Assembly: GCA_022036555.1 (NCBI GenBank) | Contig: CM039129.1 | Location: forward strand, 28,322,553 to 28,386,552 | Direction of reading: 5' to 3' | DNA: 64,000 bases | Origin: Microstegium vimineum | Taxonomy: Eukaryota > Streptophyta > Magnoliopsida > Poales > Poaceae | In this document: positions 53,643 through 64,000 of the stretch, piece by piece | Layout: each line of letters begins with the position of its first letter | Position numbering within the stretch: the stretch's first letter is position 1 | The notes under the pieces: model-generated | Database searches by the model: none | What the model was told of the DNA's origin: nothing | What the model saw: the letters and a program-made list of their open reading frames with translations, nothing else | Position numbers and translations under genes: made by a program

Positions 53643-54335
53643 TCATGCATCTATCCAAATACTAGGATAATATTTTTTCAAATATTTACCATTGATTGCT
53701 CTGGAAAATGCAACTCCTTTGAGAGTTTCCAAAATATAAGCGTTGCCAGGAACAGATTGATTTATCCGAAAAGGACCTTCCCAATTAGAAGACCACTTCT
53801 CAAACTTCGAACTTTTGGTTCAATTCGGTAAAATCAGTTTCCACACCAAATCACCATCGGCAAACTCTTTCACCTTTACCTTCTTGTTATACTATCTGGC
53901 AACCCTTTTTTTATTTTCTTCAATACTAATTAGAGCTCGAAGCCGATGACCTGCTAAGTTTTCTAACTCGTCCTTCATAAGGATATCATACTCATCGACC
54001 GCTAACTGGTCTGGGGAAAATAATCGTCTAGAACCAGTTTTAATTTCCCAAGGTAAGACAGCATCATGTCCGTAGAATAACTGATATGGCGAAACCTTAG
54101 TAGCACCATGACATGCCATCCGATATGCCCACAGAGCTTCGTTTAGTACCGTATGCCATCTCCTAGGGTTTTCTTCAATCTTGCGCTAGATAAGCTTGAT
54201 TACCCCCTTATTGGTTGCTTCAGCTTGGCCATTAGCTTGACCTTAATAAGGAGATGAGTTCAAAAGCTTAAACCTCATACTGGAAGCAAATTCATCAAAT
54301 TCTCCTGACATGAACATAGTTCCTTGATCGGTAGT
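53643..54335 (-). pseudogene. pol: Tat-2 integrase C-terminal remnant
   Basis: It encodes MACHGATKVSPYQLFYGHDA, PWEIKTGSRRL and RALISIEENKKRVAR, matching Tat-1 at 7144-7700. A TAG at 53892-53894 replaces the Trp codon that Tat-1 has in ARWYDKK. The C-terminal stretch then runs to a TGA at 53645-53643 (YPSIWIDA end). Copia-A2 removed the rest from view. Confidence 0.82.
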
Positions 54336-56452
54336 TGAAGGACCGAGAACGGCGACCAGAGGGGGGTGAATGGGAGCCTCAAATTTCACTCGGAAATATT
54401 CGGGCCACTCTTCCCAAAAACAACCCCAGCAAGCAAGCTTACTCCACCAGAAAGATCATGACCCTAGATAGGGTGGATACCTTTGGTAATGACCAAGAGG
54501 TACAACGGATCTTCCAAAAACCAAGAACTCAAACCGAGACACCGATAGTGAGGCTCTCAAACCCTATGGAGAAGAGAAGAGAGCTCACCCAAAAATACTT
54601 ATGAGAGCTAGTCTCAAAAGTGTTTCAGCAAGTTTCCTGCGTGATTATGAAACCAACGCAACAAACGGAACTCAATTTGGAGTCTGGATGAGGGAGAAAC
54701 GGCCAAAACAACAACGAAGAAAATCGTGAAAACCCTTGCTGGAAGGCCGACGGACGCTGGCAATGGACAGTCCGTTGGGCGATGGACGGTCCGTTGCCAG
54801 AGTCCGTTGCAGCATGGACGCTGGGTGATGGACGGTCCGTTGGGTGACGGACGGTCCATTGGCAGAGTCCAACGCACCCAGAAAAAATCAGCCCCTACTG
54901 TAAGGGCGACGGACGCTGGCGAAGGACGCTGACAGAGGGCGACGGACGCTGAGAAGAGGGTCCGATGCCAAAATCGAAGGACGCCGACAAGCGAGGCGAC
55001 GGACGCTGACGTCAGCACGTACCAGCGTCCGACGCGAAACCCTCGGAGCGTCCGACGCGAAACCCTCGGAGCATCCGACGCGAAACCCTCAGAGCGTCCG
55101 ACGCCCCCGACAGAAACACAGAAACCTCGAAAAGCGATTTTCTCTTCACCGAAACTTCCCAAATCTCAACCAAATGATCACCAACTGCAACCAAACTTTG
55201 TAGGCATGATCCTTGTACAGTTGGGCAGCTAATCCAAAGAAATCATCACTCAATTTGGTGAGAAATAAAGAGAAACGAGGATTTCGGGGAAAAGCGGCAA
55301 GAACAAAGAACACCGCAAAGAAATCACCCAATCTACGCACTCGTGAGGTTTGAGGGGAATTCCTTCAGTGCAAAGATGCTCCTCACGAATACGAACAACT
55401 TGGTTCAAACGGATTTGCATGAGCTACTCCCTACAAAGAGAGATCATCTCGGGAAAAAGAGGGAAAAAAAGCGAAACGCGAAGAACACAAGCAAAACGGG
55501 GACACGATCAAGAAGTCGAAGCCACCATGGCTTACGGAGGTTATGGCCTCCGATTCCTCACAACAAACTCAAGTTCTTATAGAGGTTGGTGAAATCAGCC
55601 TAGGGATCTCATGAACTAGAGAGAGGGTAGAGAGAGAGTTGGGGCAAAATGATTAGGGTTCAAGAGATGGGATGAGGATACCCCTTCATCCCCTATTTAA
55701 CAGGGCTTTGGCTATTTCCCAAAGACCCCCCCTAGATACATTAGTGAACTACCTAGCCTAAGCATTGCAGTCCAAGTTCCGGAAAATATCTTCCTCGATT
55801 TGAATGGACAGCCCCGCTTCCTACCAGGAGTTGTCATTGCCTCGACACAACCTCCAGGATTCCGCCACGTGCCATCCCCGCTTCCTCGGAAGCTCCGCCC
55901 GGGTTTTGAGGCCCAAACCCACGAAACCCACCACCGGTAGCTTTCGGCTCAACTACCGAACCCCGAGTTTTGAGGTCCAAACTCAGAAAACCGTCCAACG
56001 ATGGTTTTGAGGCCCAAACCACCAAACCACTCGACTCGTGCCGCCTCATCCTCGCCCGGCCCAGCTCCAATTCCCTTGAGCCTCCTGCTCGACTCGCTCC
56101 TTAGCATCTTGACTTGGCCAACACGGTCTACCTCCATGTCTTGTCGCACTCGCCGGTGCCAGGCACTAGCCACCACAGCTAGTCCGCCGGCGCCCATGGT
56201 CCCTCAGTCCGAGCCCCGCTTCCGCCCTTCACCGCTCTCAGTCCATCGGCACGGTAAGCCTCTACTCAACCTTCTCCACGCCATTGACCACTGTCACTAG
56301 GCATAGTACCTGCACACCACAAGCCGATAGACAAGCACACATTTGCTTCGCAAAGGATTAGTGATAACCGCTCAAACTGAAACACCCAAGTGTTGATCAA
56401 TCACCCATCATAAAACTGAACATAATGGGCACATATCAACCATGTGTTCGCA
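54336..56452 (-). repeat. Copia-A2 3' LTR
   Basis: 2117 bp, TGAAGGACCG...GTGTTCGCA on the plus strand. It contains GCGTCCGACGC-type repeats (54750-55110) and aligns with 36292-38240 reversed. Long frames in it are not genes. Confidence 0.92.
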
Positions 56453-58064
56453 ATCTCCCCCTTGATGACTGCATTGTCAACACAAGTGCATTTCAGATTT
56501 GAGCCACAAGGTAAAGCTCTCCAAATGACTAAAAGCTAAGAAAGCTAAAACGAGGTCACTTGAGAGAAGCAAATCGCATCCAAAACTTGGTTCCCAAAGA
56601 CATGGGCAACGGCTCGACGCAACCAAGCAAAACAAAGCTAGCCCTCAAGAAGAGGCAGAAACAGGCTCAACACCGCTAGCAAGCCAAAGATACCAAACAC
56701 CTTAAGGCAAGAAATTCTACAAGATACCAATTAACGCACATGAAACTCAAAATGCCAATCGAAATCTGTCAGAGCCAAAACACAAGCTAGACCCTCCAGA
56801 AGAGGCAAAGACTCAACACATCTAGCAAAAGCTCCCCCTAGGCGAAAGCATACACAGGATACCAAGGAAGGGTGAAAGGAGCCAAAAATGCAAGAATTTC
56901 ACAAAAAGCACATTTTCTCCCCCTTGATCACATATCTCTCCCCCCATTCTTTCTTCCCACAATGCACAACTCTCCCCCATAAGTGTAGATGGAGAGAAAT
57001 GCACATCTCTCCCCTTGTTGACACACGAATCTCATCAAAGCTCAAAACTCAAGAACCAGCCACAAATGCCATGATATGCAAAATGAGTGCAACAAGCTTC
57101 ATACATAGAGCTAAGACAATGAAAGGATGCTCTAAGTGATGTGATCCTGTGAGAATAGTAAAAACTCTACGTGCCCAACTAAGACTCAGGTTGAGCTAAA
57201 GATCACTTTAGAAGCTATTTTAGAGAGCATTACATGTGTGAGCAAGGAATGGGTATCACCTCCTAGAGACAACTAGACATGGCAAACAAGATAGGACCTA
57301 TCTCAAATCAATCTCATGTATAGCAAGTAAAACTATCCCTAGCAAAGTTCATACAACAAGCCAATGACCCAACTGAATGAATTTTTCAAATTTCAGAGTT
57401 TTACAGCCAAATTTCAGTTTTAGGCACATTTAAGTTGTATGCGAGTGGTTGTAAGCAAAGTGATGCCACAGCTTACCAACCGGGCGAAGTCAAAGGACTT
57501 AACACACCAGTTTTGGTCATACACGACACCGCTCAAGTATCAACCCATATGGGAAGCAGTCTCGAACACACGATGAAGTGCTCACAATGCAAACCCAACT
57601 CGATCTTTCCAATGCACAAAACAGAGAGCAATTTCATTTTAGATCAATTTTAAGCATGGTGCTCAATGGAAGTGAATGAAACAATGAAGAGCCATAGTTA
57701 CAAGCTATATATAAGGCAGCCAAGAAGGATCTTCAAAAGCCTACACATGCTAGTGCCATTTCAGAGGTGACATGGGGAATTAAATTCAGTTTTAAAGCTT
57801 TTCTAACTTAGCTCTATTGCATATGAAGAGATCAAAGAGAGTCTAAGTTAGGCAACACCATAGACACATAAAGCACCTCAAACAGAGCATAGATTCATTA
57901 TATCGACTATAGGTATGAAGCTTAAAATGAACTATGTTATAAATGCAAATGAGATGCAAAATGCAATGACACCTATTAACAACTAAAAAGACACCAATTA
58001 AAAGAAAGAGAAAGAAGAGGCAAATAAGAACCAAAATAACTATGATACACAAAGCTTTCCTCCT
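56453..58064 (-). other. Copia-A2 3' noncoding region with repeated purine tracts
   Basis: The LTR-proximal tract is the complement of ATCTCCCCCTTG (56453-56464). More copies of the GGGGGAGA-type tract on the minus strand occur near 56830, 56918, 56937, 56967 and 57008. Multiple polypurine tracts before the 3' LTR are reported for Sireviruses. No ORF of note is seen. Confidence 0.65.
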
Positions 58065-58565
58065 CTAAAAAGGAAAGAAAACACCCAACTCGCCCCGAAG
58101 ACGAGAAAACGCAGCTTGATCGAGAGATTTTGTGAGAATATCTGCAAGCTGGTTTTGGGTATCGACATGTTGGAGGTCAATGTCGCCCTTCTCATAGTGA
58201 TCTCTTAGAAAATGAAATCGAACATCAATGTGCTTGGTCTTAGAATGAAGCACAGGGTTTTTGGCCACACTAATGGCACTCGTGCTATCACACAGCAGAT
58301 GCACTTTAGTAAGCTCAAGACCAAAATCCTTCAAAGTCGCAATCATCCAAAGCAACTGCGAGCAACAGCTAGCGGCAGCCATACTCAGCTTCGTAAGTCG
58401 ACTGAGCCATGCTAGACTATTTGTGAGAAGACCAAGACACCAGAGAAGATCCGAGAAACTGGCAAGTCCCAGAAGTGGACTTCCGATCAAGACGACAACC
58501 GGCAAAGTCGGCATCAGAATAACCACAAAGCACAAGAGAGGAGGAGGCGGAAAACCAAAGACCAA
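58065..58565 (-). pseudogene. pol: Copia-A2 pol: RNase H C-terminal part
   Basis: After a frame break near 58417-58440 it encodes the end of the copia RNase H: KVHLLCDSTSAISVAKNPVL (catalytic Asp), HIDVRFHFLRDHYEKGDIDL and NQLADILTKSLDQAAFSRLR, ending at 58065. A frameshift lies in the segment with the STAEAEY-like Glu (about 58380-58400), so the middle catalytic residue is damaged. Confidence 0.85.
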
Positions 58566-59564
58566 ATTCGGGAGTGAAGCGCAAATACCTCATGATGTGT
58601 TTCACTTCCTGCTTGTGCGATGTCCGTGGGGACGCCTGAAAGCGCGCACACAAGCAAACGGCGAACTGAATGTCCGACCGAGTCGCTGTCAAGTACAGAA
58701 GCGACCCGATCATGCTTCGGTACTCCGTCTGATCCACCGCCTCTCCTTCCTCGTCCGCATCCAAGGCAGTCGTGGTTGACATGGGTGTTGAGAGGGGCTT
58801 TGCCTCGCCCATGTCCAACTTCTTTAGGATGTCCTTCGTGTACTTGCCTTGGTGCACAAACGTCCCTTCCCGGGTTTGCTTGATTTGCAACCCGAGAAAG
58901 AAGGTCAGCTCTCCCATCATTCTCATCTCAAATTCCCTGCTCATAAGATCTGCAAACCTGGCAACAAGAGCATGAGAAGAACTACCAAAGATGATATCAT
59001 CCACGTAAATCTGGACTAGGAGAGTGTCTTTGCCTTGCTTGAGGAGAAACAACGTCTTATCTACCGATCCCATTTTAAAACCCTTAGCAAGCAAAAACGT
59101 TTTCAATATATCATACCATGCTCTAGGGGCTTGTTTCAAACCATAAAAAGCTTTGTGAAGTTTAAAAAATGGTTTGGAAACTTGGGATTTTCAAAACCAG
59201 GAGGTTGTCTAACATACACTTCCTCCTCTATGTAGCCGTTTAAGAAAGAACTTTTAACGTCCATTTGAAAAAGTTTAAAACCCTTAGAAGCCGCAAAAGC
59301 TAGAAGGATTCTAATGGCTTCTAAACGAGCTACGGGAGCAAAGGTTTCCTCATAGTCTATTCCCTCCTTTTGACAAAAGCCTTGCGCTACCAACCTAGCC
59401 TTGTTACGCACTACCACCCCATCTTCACTTTGTTTATTTTTGAAAACCCATTTGGTACCTATGGGATGGAAACTAGGTGGTGGAGGAACTAAGACCCAAA
59501 CACATTTTTGCTCAAATTTTTCTAACTCCTCATGCATGGCATTAACCCAATCCGGATCCATCAA
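58417..59564 (-). pseudogene. pol: Copia-A2 pol: reverse transcriptase and start of RNase H
   Basis: First frame (59564-59136): DPDWVNAMHEELEKFEQKCV, GTKWVFKNKQSEDGVVVRNK, FQMDVKSSFLNGYIEEEVYV, then a frame break near 59150. Second frame (59139-58417): KQAPRAWYDILKTFLLAKGF, active site IYVDDIIFGSSS (YVDD), ELTFFLGLQIKQ, SMIGSLLYLTATRSDIQFAV and RNase H GYSDADFAGCRLDRKSTSGT. The RT palm is intact apart from the frame break before KQAPRAW. Confidence 0.88.
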
Positions 59565-61236
59565 TGCGTGTCCAACATCTCGGGGCTCAAAAGACGTGAC
59601 AAAAGCCGAATGAGCAAAGTGAGAGATATAGGACCTGGACAGTGTGACTCGACGGTCAATGTCACCGATGATGTTCTCTGGCAGGTATTGTCGCTGGATG
59701 TGGCGGGGAGCCTGCCTGGACGAAGTGGCCTCCCCTCGACAGCAGCTGGAGCTCCCTCAGGTGCAACGGGCACCGACTGAGGAAGCTGCTCGAACGGCCC
59801 CCATGTAGAGGAAGTAGTCAGATCGGGACCGTGAGCCAAAGTGGATGTCGCAAGGTTGACGGGGGAAGCTAGTGGAGTTGGCTCGGGATCATCCCAATCG
59901 GCATCATCCTGCTCCTCCTCCACAAAAATGCTAGTGTTCTCCTCATCATCACCTGCAAGCTCAAAAGCAGTGGAAACACAGGGCATAGTTTCATCGAATG
60001 TAATCTCACAAGTCTCCATCACTCGGTTAGTTTCTAGGTTAAGTGCACGATAAGCACGAGAGTGAGTAGAATAACCAAGAAAGATACCGTCAGAAGACCG
60101 TGATTCAAATTTATCCAACTTACCGCCCTTTTTGAGGATGAAGCACCTGCACCCAAACACCCGTAGGTGACTTACCTTGGGTGGTCTCCCAAATCGCAGC
60201 TCATAAGAGGTCTTTTTCTTGAAAGCTCGGAGAAAGATGCGATTGGAAACATAGCAAGCAGAATTGAGTGCTTCGGCCCAATACCGCCTCGGAGTCCTAT
60301 GCTCATCGAGCATTGTCCTGGTCATCTCAACAAGGGTCCGATTCTTGCGCTCAACAACACCGTTCTACTGGGGAGTGTGAGGTGAGGAAAACTGGTGATC
60401 GAGACCCAAAGAAGAGCAAAGAGTTGCAAAGTGAGCATTCTTGAATTTTGTGCCATTGTCATTGCGGATAGCTCTCATGGCATTCTTAGGTAGCTCATTT
60501 TACAATCTCAAAATCAGATCTCGAACAAGTGGAAAAGCCTCATCCTTACTCCCCAAAAAGAACACCCAAGAGTATCTCGAGTAGTCATCAATGACTACAA
60601 CCACATACCACTTCCCTCCTTCCGACCTAACCCGAGCTGGACCAACTGTGTCCATGTGTAAGAGCTCGCCGGGTTGTGAGGTCATAATTTGAGTTATGGG
60701 AGGATGGGAAGCAGCAACCATCTTGCCATGTCTACAAGGATGGCAAACCAAATCTTTCTCGAACTTCAGCTTTGGCAATCCTTGGATAAGGTCCATTGAG
60801 ATAAGCCTTGCAAGCAAGACAAAACTAAGATGTCCCAATCTCCTATGCCACTTCCAAAGCTCGGAAGAAGAACCAGCAAGAAGACAATGAGAAGGTCTGG
60901 AAGAGATAGAAAAATCCACACGAAAAACCTTCCTGAAGGGTAAAATCCGGCAAACAAGCTCACCACGAGAGTCCAAAATCCGAGACAAGTTTGGCTTAAA
61001 GCTCACCTCAAAACCATCTTCAAGGAGTTGCGAAACCGATAGAAGGTTAAAAGCAAATTCGCAACGAAAGCAACATCCTCGAGGACAAAAGATGAATTGA
61101 CTCGGATGGACCCCCGGGAGACAACCTTACCTTTACTCTTGTCCCTGAAAGTGATGTACTCGGTGTGGTGCACAGGGTCGAGGCTGGAGAACCACTTGAC
61201 ACTTCCGGTCATATGACGTGAACATCCGGAATCCAC
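59561..61236 (-). pseudogene. pol: Copia-A2 pol: protease and integrase
   Basis: Protease DSGCSRHMTG (intact, unlike A1), then pre-integrase HRRLGHLSFVLLARL...CHPCRHGK. Integrase: D in HMDTVGPA, then the second Asp and the NGVVE-type region, where TAG at 60365-60367 replaces the Gln codon present in A1. The later frame (60325-59561) has RYWAEALNSACYVSNRIFLR and the Pro/Asp-rich linker to RT. Frame breaks lie near 61020 and 60500. It is expected to follow gag in a different frame, as in A1. Confidence 0.86.
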
Positions 61237-61268
61237 AAGCCAAGTCTCCTCCAGTCCTCCTTCCTACA

Positions 61269-63846
61269 TCAATAAAAAGACATAGGGTGAGCAAACGGAC
61301 CAACATTGGGGTTAGTAAACTGTGAAGGATACCAGTGTTGTCCCACTTGCCCAAAGAATGGGTTAGGAGAAAAAACAAACATCTCCTGCCCCACGGGGGA
61401 ATAGCGATCACCACGATAGGGAAAACGTGGTCCGCTAACGAAGGGAGGAGTAAAGCCACCGCCACGAGGCCCGTAGTCGTATGGGTCACGACCGGTACCC
61501 CACCGGGCATGACCACCATGTGGTCTCACCTCCTGAGGCCTAGCACCTTGAGGCATTGTACCTCTAGGCCTAGTAGTGCGCCTTCGAACTTCCGGTTCAT
61601 GCACCCCAACTGGTGGGTGGTACATGTCCCGGTTGTTCAACTCAACCTGCCTTCAATCATCTCTCTTCCTCCTAAAACAGAACTCAGCCAAGTGCCCATC
61701 CCTCTCACAATAGTCACAATGGTACCTCACCACACTCTTGGTAGGCACTCTCTTGTTGGGTTGAGTGGCTCTAGTTTTCTTAGGAAGGGGATCACTAGAG
61801 ATATCTGGCAATGTGTCAAGTGGGTTGCGAAGGTGGTTTGATTTGGCAATCCACACTTGCTTCTGTGGAGTGGTTTTGGGTGGCTCTTCAAACACACCAT
61901 CTCTCATAGGAAACTTGGAGGGGTCGGTAGGCTTAGGTGGAGTGATCTTGGTAAGCTTGGGTGTTGTGGTGGGTTTCTCATTCTTGCTCAAACCACTACA
62001 CTCACCAATCTTACCGAACAAGCTATCATCCTTCCCACCTATAGCAAAGCCTACTCCCGTGTTGCCAGCCCTTTTGCATTGGCTAAGCATCATCCCCTAC
62101 TGCGGCTCTCGGCAAGACACCCAGCTCAAGATGGACCGAAGGTATGTGTTTTCTTCCTCGGTACGCATCTTGTCGTGTCTGCATGACGCGATCTCAAGCT
62201 CCAAAGCCTCAAAGCGATCCGACTCTCTAGTGCTATCTGAGCTGACCTTCTCTAACACAGCAATCCTAGCATCCTTCTGTGCCAGCTCAGAATGCAAGAC
62301 TAAGCAAGACTTGCACGCACCAAGTAAGCTAGGCCTAGCCTTCAGCTCACTGACCTCCTCAAGTAGAGTGGCATACTTGTCCTAGAGAGTGACAAGATCA
62401 GACATGTGAATGGCATAAGCATCACACTCCTCCTCCTCGGTAACCACCACTTGTGCCTTAGCAAACTCTAGCTCATGAAGGGTGCTAAGGTACTTCACCT
62501 TGAAATCGTTCCACTCACAAGCAGCACGCTTGAGGAAAGCATCCCTGACTAAGCAAGGTATCGTTCAGAGACTCAAGCTCGAGAGAGAGGAATTTGATGG
62601 TGGGTGATACCTCGGGTGTGTCGGAGTCATAGTCGTAGTCATGGCCATCCTTGCGCTTCTCGACCTTGCCTTCTTCAATCGCCATGGTGCAAAAGCCACC
62701 GTGCTTGGCTTCGGCGTAGAAGCAGAGGCCGTTGAGCTTGTCCTCAACCTTTCCCTTCGACTCATCGTCGCTCGAGGAAGAACCCCCGTCGGACGAGGCA
62801 TCGATGTCACTGAGGGAGGTGAGGAAGGCTCGGTGCTTGGCCTTCACCTTGTCAATCACCTTCTTTGAGGATCTCCTGTTGTAACTGCCCTTGGCCTTGT
62901 GCTTGTCCTCGAAGCAGTGCTCGCGCTTATCCTTGCGCTTGGTGAAGTCACCCGCAGCTTTCTTGGGGCAGTTTGCGATGAAGTGATCCTCATCACCGCA
63001 ATGGTAGCACCCCTTGTCCGAGCCACCACGTCGTCGGTTCAAACGGTTGTTGTGAATCCGTGAGAACTTAGTGATGACCAAGGCCAGCTCATCATCTCCA
63101 AGCGCCTCCACTCGTTCCTCTGTCACAGACATCAAAGACAAAGCGAACGAAGAGTGTGAAAGGTTAGAGGAAGAAGAAGACACACCGCCGGGGCCAGAAA
63201 CCAACGCCATGGATGGGTTCGACGGGTTCTCAAGCTTGGCTCGGGTCTGGTTGTCAATCTCCGAGGACTTGAGCTTGCTGAACAGCTCGTCCACAGTCAA
63301 GGCATCATAGCCCGGTGACTCCTGAATGGCAGCCACCTTCATCTCCCACACCCTCCGATCAAGAGCATGCAAAAGCTTGATAGCCATCTCATGATCATCA
63401 TAGGGCAAGTTGGCTCGATTAGCACGCATCTTGTTGACGATAGATTGGAAGCGAGTGAACATCTCGTCAATAGATTCGCTGGCCAACTATACGAAGTTCT
63501 CGTACTCCCTACGGTATGTGTCAAAGAGTCTTGACTTGATCTAAGGATTACCCTCATGATATTGCACAAGTGTTTTCCAGATCTATCGCGCCGTAGTGAG
63601 ATTCGAGACTCGCTCAAACTCAGGAAGTGACAAACTCGAGAAGAGGATACTCCGTGCTCGACTATTTGCGTTGTGTTGAGTGATTTGGATTTGGTCAACA
63701 CGGGCCGCAAGAACACGATAGCCCTCATTCTCACAGATCTCCCATATGTTTGAATCAACTCCTTGTAGATAGGCGGACATGCGCACCTTCCAGTAGGAGA
63801 AGTTCGTTCCATCGAAAAACGGAGGTTTGCCAACACCTTGCTCCAT
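61269..63846 (-). pseudogene. gag: Copia-A2 gag
   Basis: The ATG at 63846 is the first in frame after the primer site (MEQGVGKPPFFDGTNFSYWK). TAG stops lie near 63581, at 63541-63543 and at 63487-63489. The rest of the first half is open (63486-62515) with knuckle CYHCGDEDHFIANC and an acidic/Ser region. A one-base insertion near 62548 shifts the frame. The second half has TAG at 62382-62384 (shared with A1), a coiled coil, knuckle CDYCERDGHLAEFC, TGA at 61653-61655 (CGA in A1), and an Arg/Gly/Pro tail ending MSFY at 61269. Confidence 0.86.
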
Positions 63847-63895
63847 GTCGCCTTCGCGGATCAAGAACCGTTTAAGGTGGAATGATCCTTAACCG

Positions 63896-63907
63896 GCTCT
63901 GATACCA
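63896..63907 (-). other. Copia-A2 primer-binding site (tRNA-iMet type)
   Basis: The minus-strand TGGTATCAGAGC lies two bases inside the 5' LTR. Confidence 0.92.
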
Positions 63908-63909
63908 AT

Positions 63910-64000
63910 TGAAGGACCGAGAACGGCGACCAAAGGGGGGTGAATGGGAGCCTCAAATTTCACTAAAAAATATTCGGGCCACTCTTCCCAAAACCAACCC
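63910..64000 (-). repeat. Copia-A2 5' LTR, partial (window edge)
   Basis: The first 91 plus-strand bases (TGAAGGACCGAGAACGG...) match 54336-54426 with a few substitutions and a one-base indel. The LTR continues beyond the window. Confidence 0.92.

Larger units (their letters stand above)
49157..54335 (-). mobile_element. Tat-2: second Tat element, left part, broken by Copia-A2
   Basis: It consists of a 3' LTR (49157-49987), an antisense PMD-like gene (50321-53533) and the integrase end (53643-54335). Copia-A2 interrupts pol at 54336 (flank GTAGT, 54331-54335) and the rest lies outside the window. Nucleotide similarity to Tat-1 is moderate while the encoded proteins align well, so it is a separate subfamily. 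Confidence 0.88.
54336..64000 (-). mobile_element. Copia-A2: Sirevirus-like copia element, runs off the right edge
   Basis: It has a 3' LTR (54336-56452), polypurine tract, noncoding region, pol (58065-61236), gag (61269-63846), primer site, and the first 91 bp of the 5' LTR (63910-64000). It is the same family as Copia-A1 and retains the RT and RNase H that A1 lost. The left flank GTAGT (54331-54335) should recur after the right LTR, outside the window. Confidence 0.92.

Noticed and set aside
54614..55162. 182-codon minus-strand frame in the Copia-A2 LTR
   Set aside because: It lies wholly in LTR repeat sequence (GCGTCCGACG units) and the same region in Copia-A1 does not keep the frame.

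Overview
The window looks like nuclear DNA from a large-genome grass. Everything recognisable is plant LTR retrotransposon: Ty3/gypsy of the Tat and Athila lineages and Ty1/copia of the Sirevirus (SIRE/Maximus) lineage, with grass-type primer-binding sites, polypurine tracts and 5-bp target duplications. I see no convincing single-copy host gene, no tRNA or rRNA gene, and no CRISPR array. The species cannot be named from this sequence alone.

Layout. Positions 1-15113 hold the end of a plus-strand Tat element (Tat-0: gag remnant and 3' LTR). Its LTR was split by a complete minus-strand relative (Tat-1, 2104-14794, TSD ATTAG). Tat-0 itself sits in a copia LTR (Copia-C, 15114-16716). Positions 16717-19344 are a GC-rich, LTR-like stretch of unknown family. 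Positions 19345-45754 are an Athila element (+) with a truncated 5' LTR. A Sirevirus (Copia-B, 23583-34910, minus) is inserted in its integrase, and a second copia (Copia-A1, 36292-42781, plus) is inserted in its downstream accessory ORF. Positions 45755-49156 are another Copia-C fragment (minus) carrying a solo Athila-type LTR (47328-49028, TSD ACCAC). From 49157 a second Tat copy of the Tat-1 type (Tat-2, minus) begins. It is broken at 54336 by Copia-A2 (minus), which runs off the right edge.

The most interesting content is the accessory material. Between pol and the 3' LTR, on the strand opposite gag-pol, both Tat copies carry a gene with its own TATA box and five exons separated by four phase-0 introns at matching places. 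It encodes a plant-mobile-domain (PMD) protein with an Ala/Pro/Ser linker and a coiled-coil tail. Because the gene is antisense, the element's genomic RNA cannot lose these introns by splicing, so they survive reverse transcription. The same Tat elements are saturated with the heptamer ATCGGCA/TGCCGAT (13 exact copies in 428 bp of one LTR). The motif lies in LTRs, coding regions and introns alike and is rare in the other families here. A testable idea is that the antisense protein recognises this motif.

The other lineages also carry accessory ORFs: a long (about 880-codon) ORF in Copia-B behind a GC-rich leader, and a 204-codon coiled-coil ORF behind its own TATA box in Athila. Nearly all ORFs are decayed. 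Where two copies can be compared, many premature stops are CAG-to-TAG or CGA-to-TGA, as expected from methylcytosine deamination. I therefore treat the window as heterochromatic nested-TE sequence in which the proteins are readable but mostly not functional.
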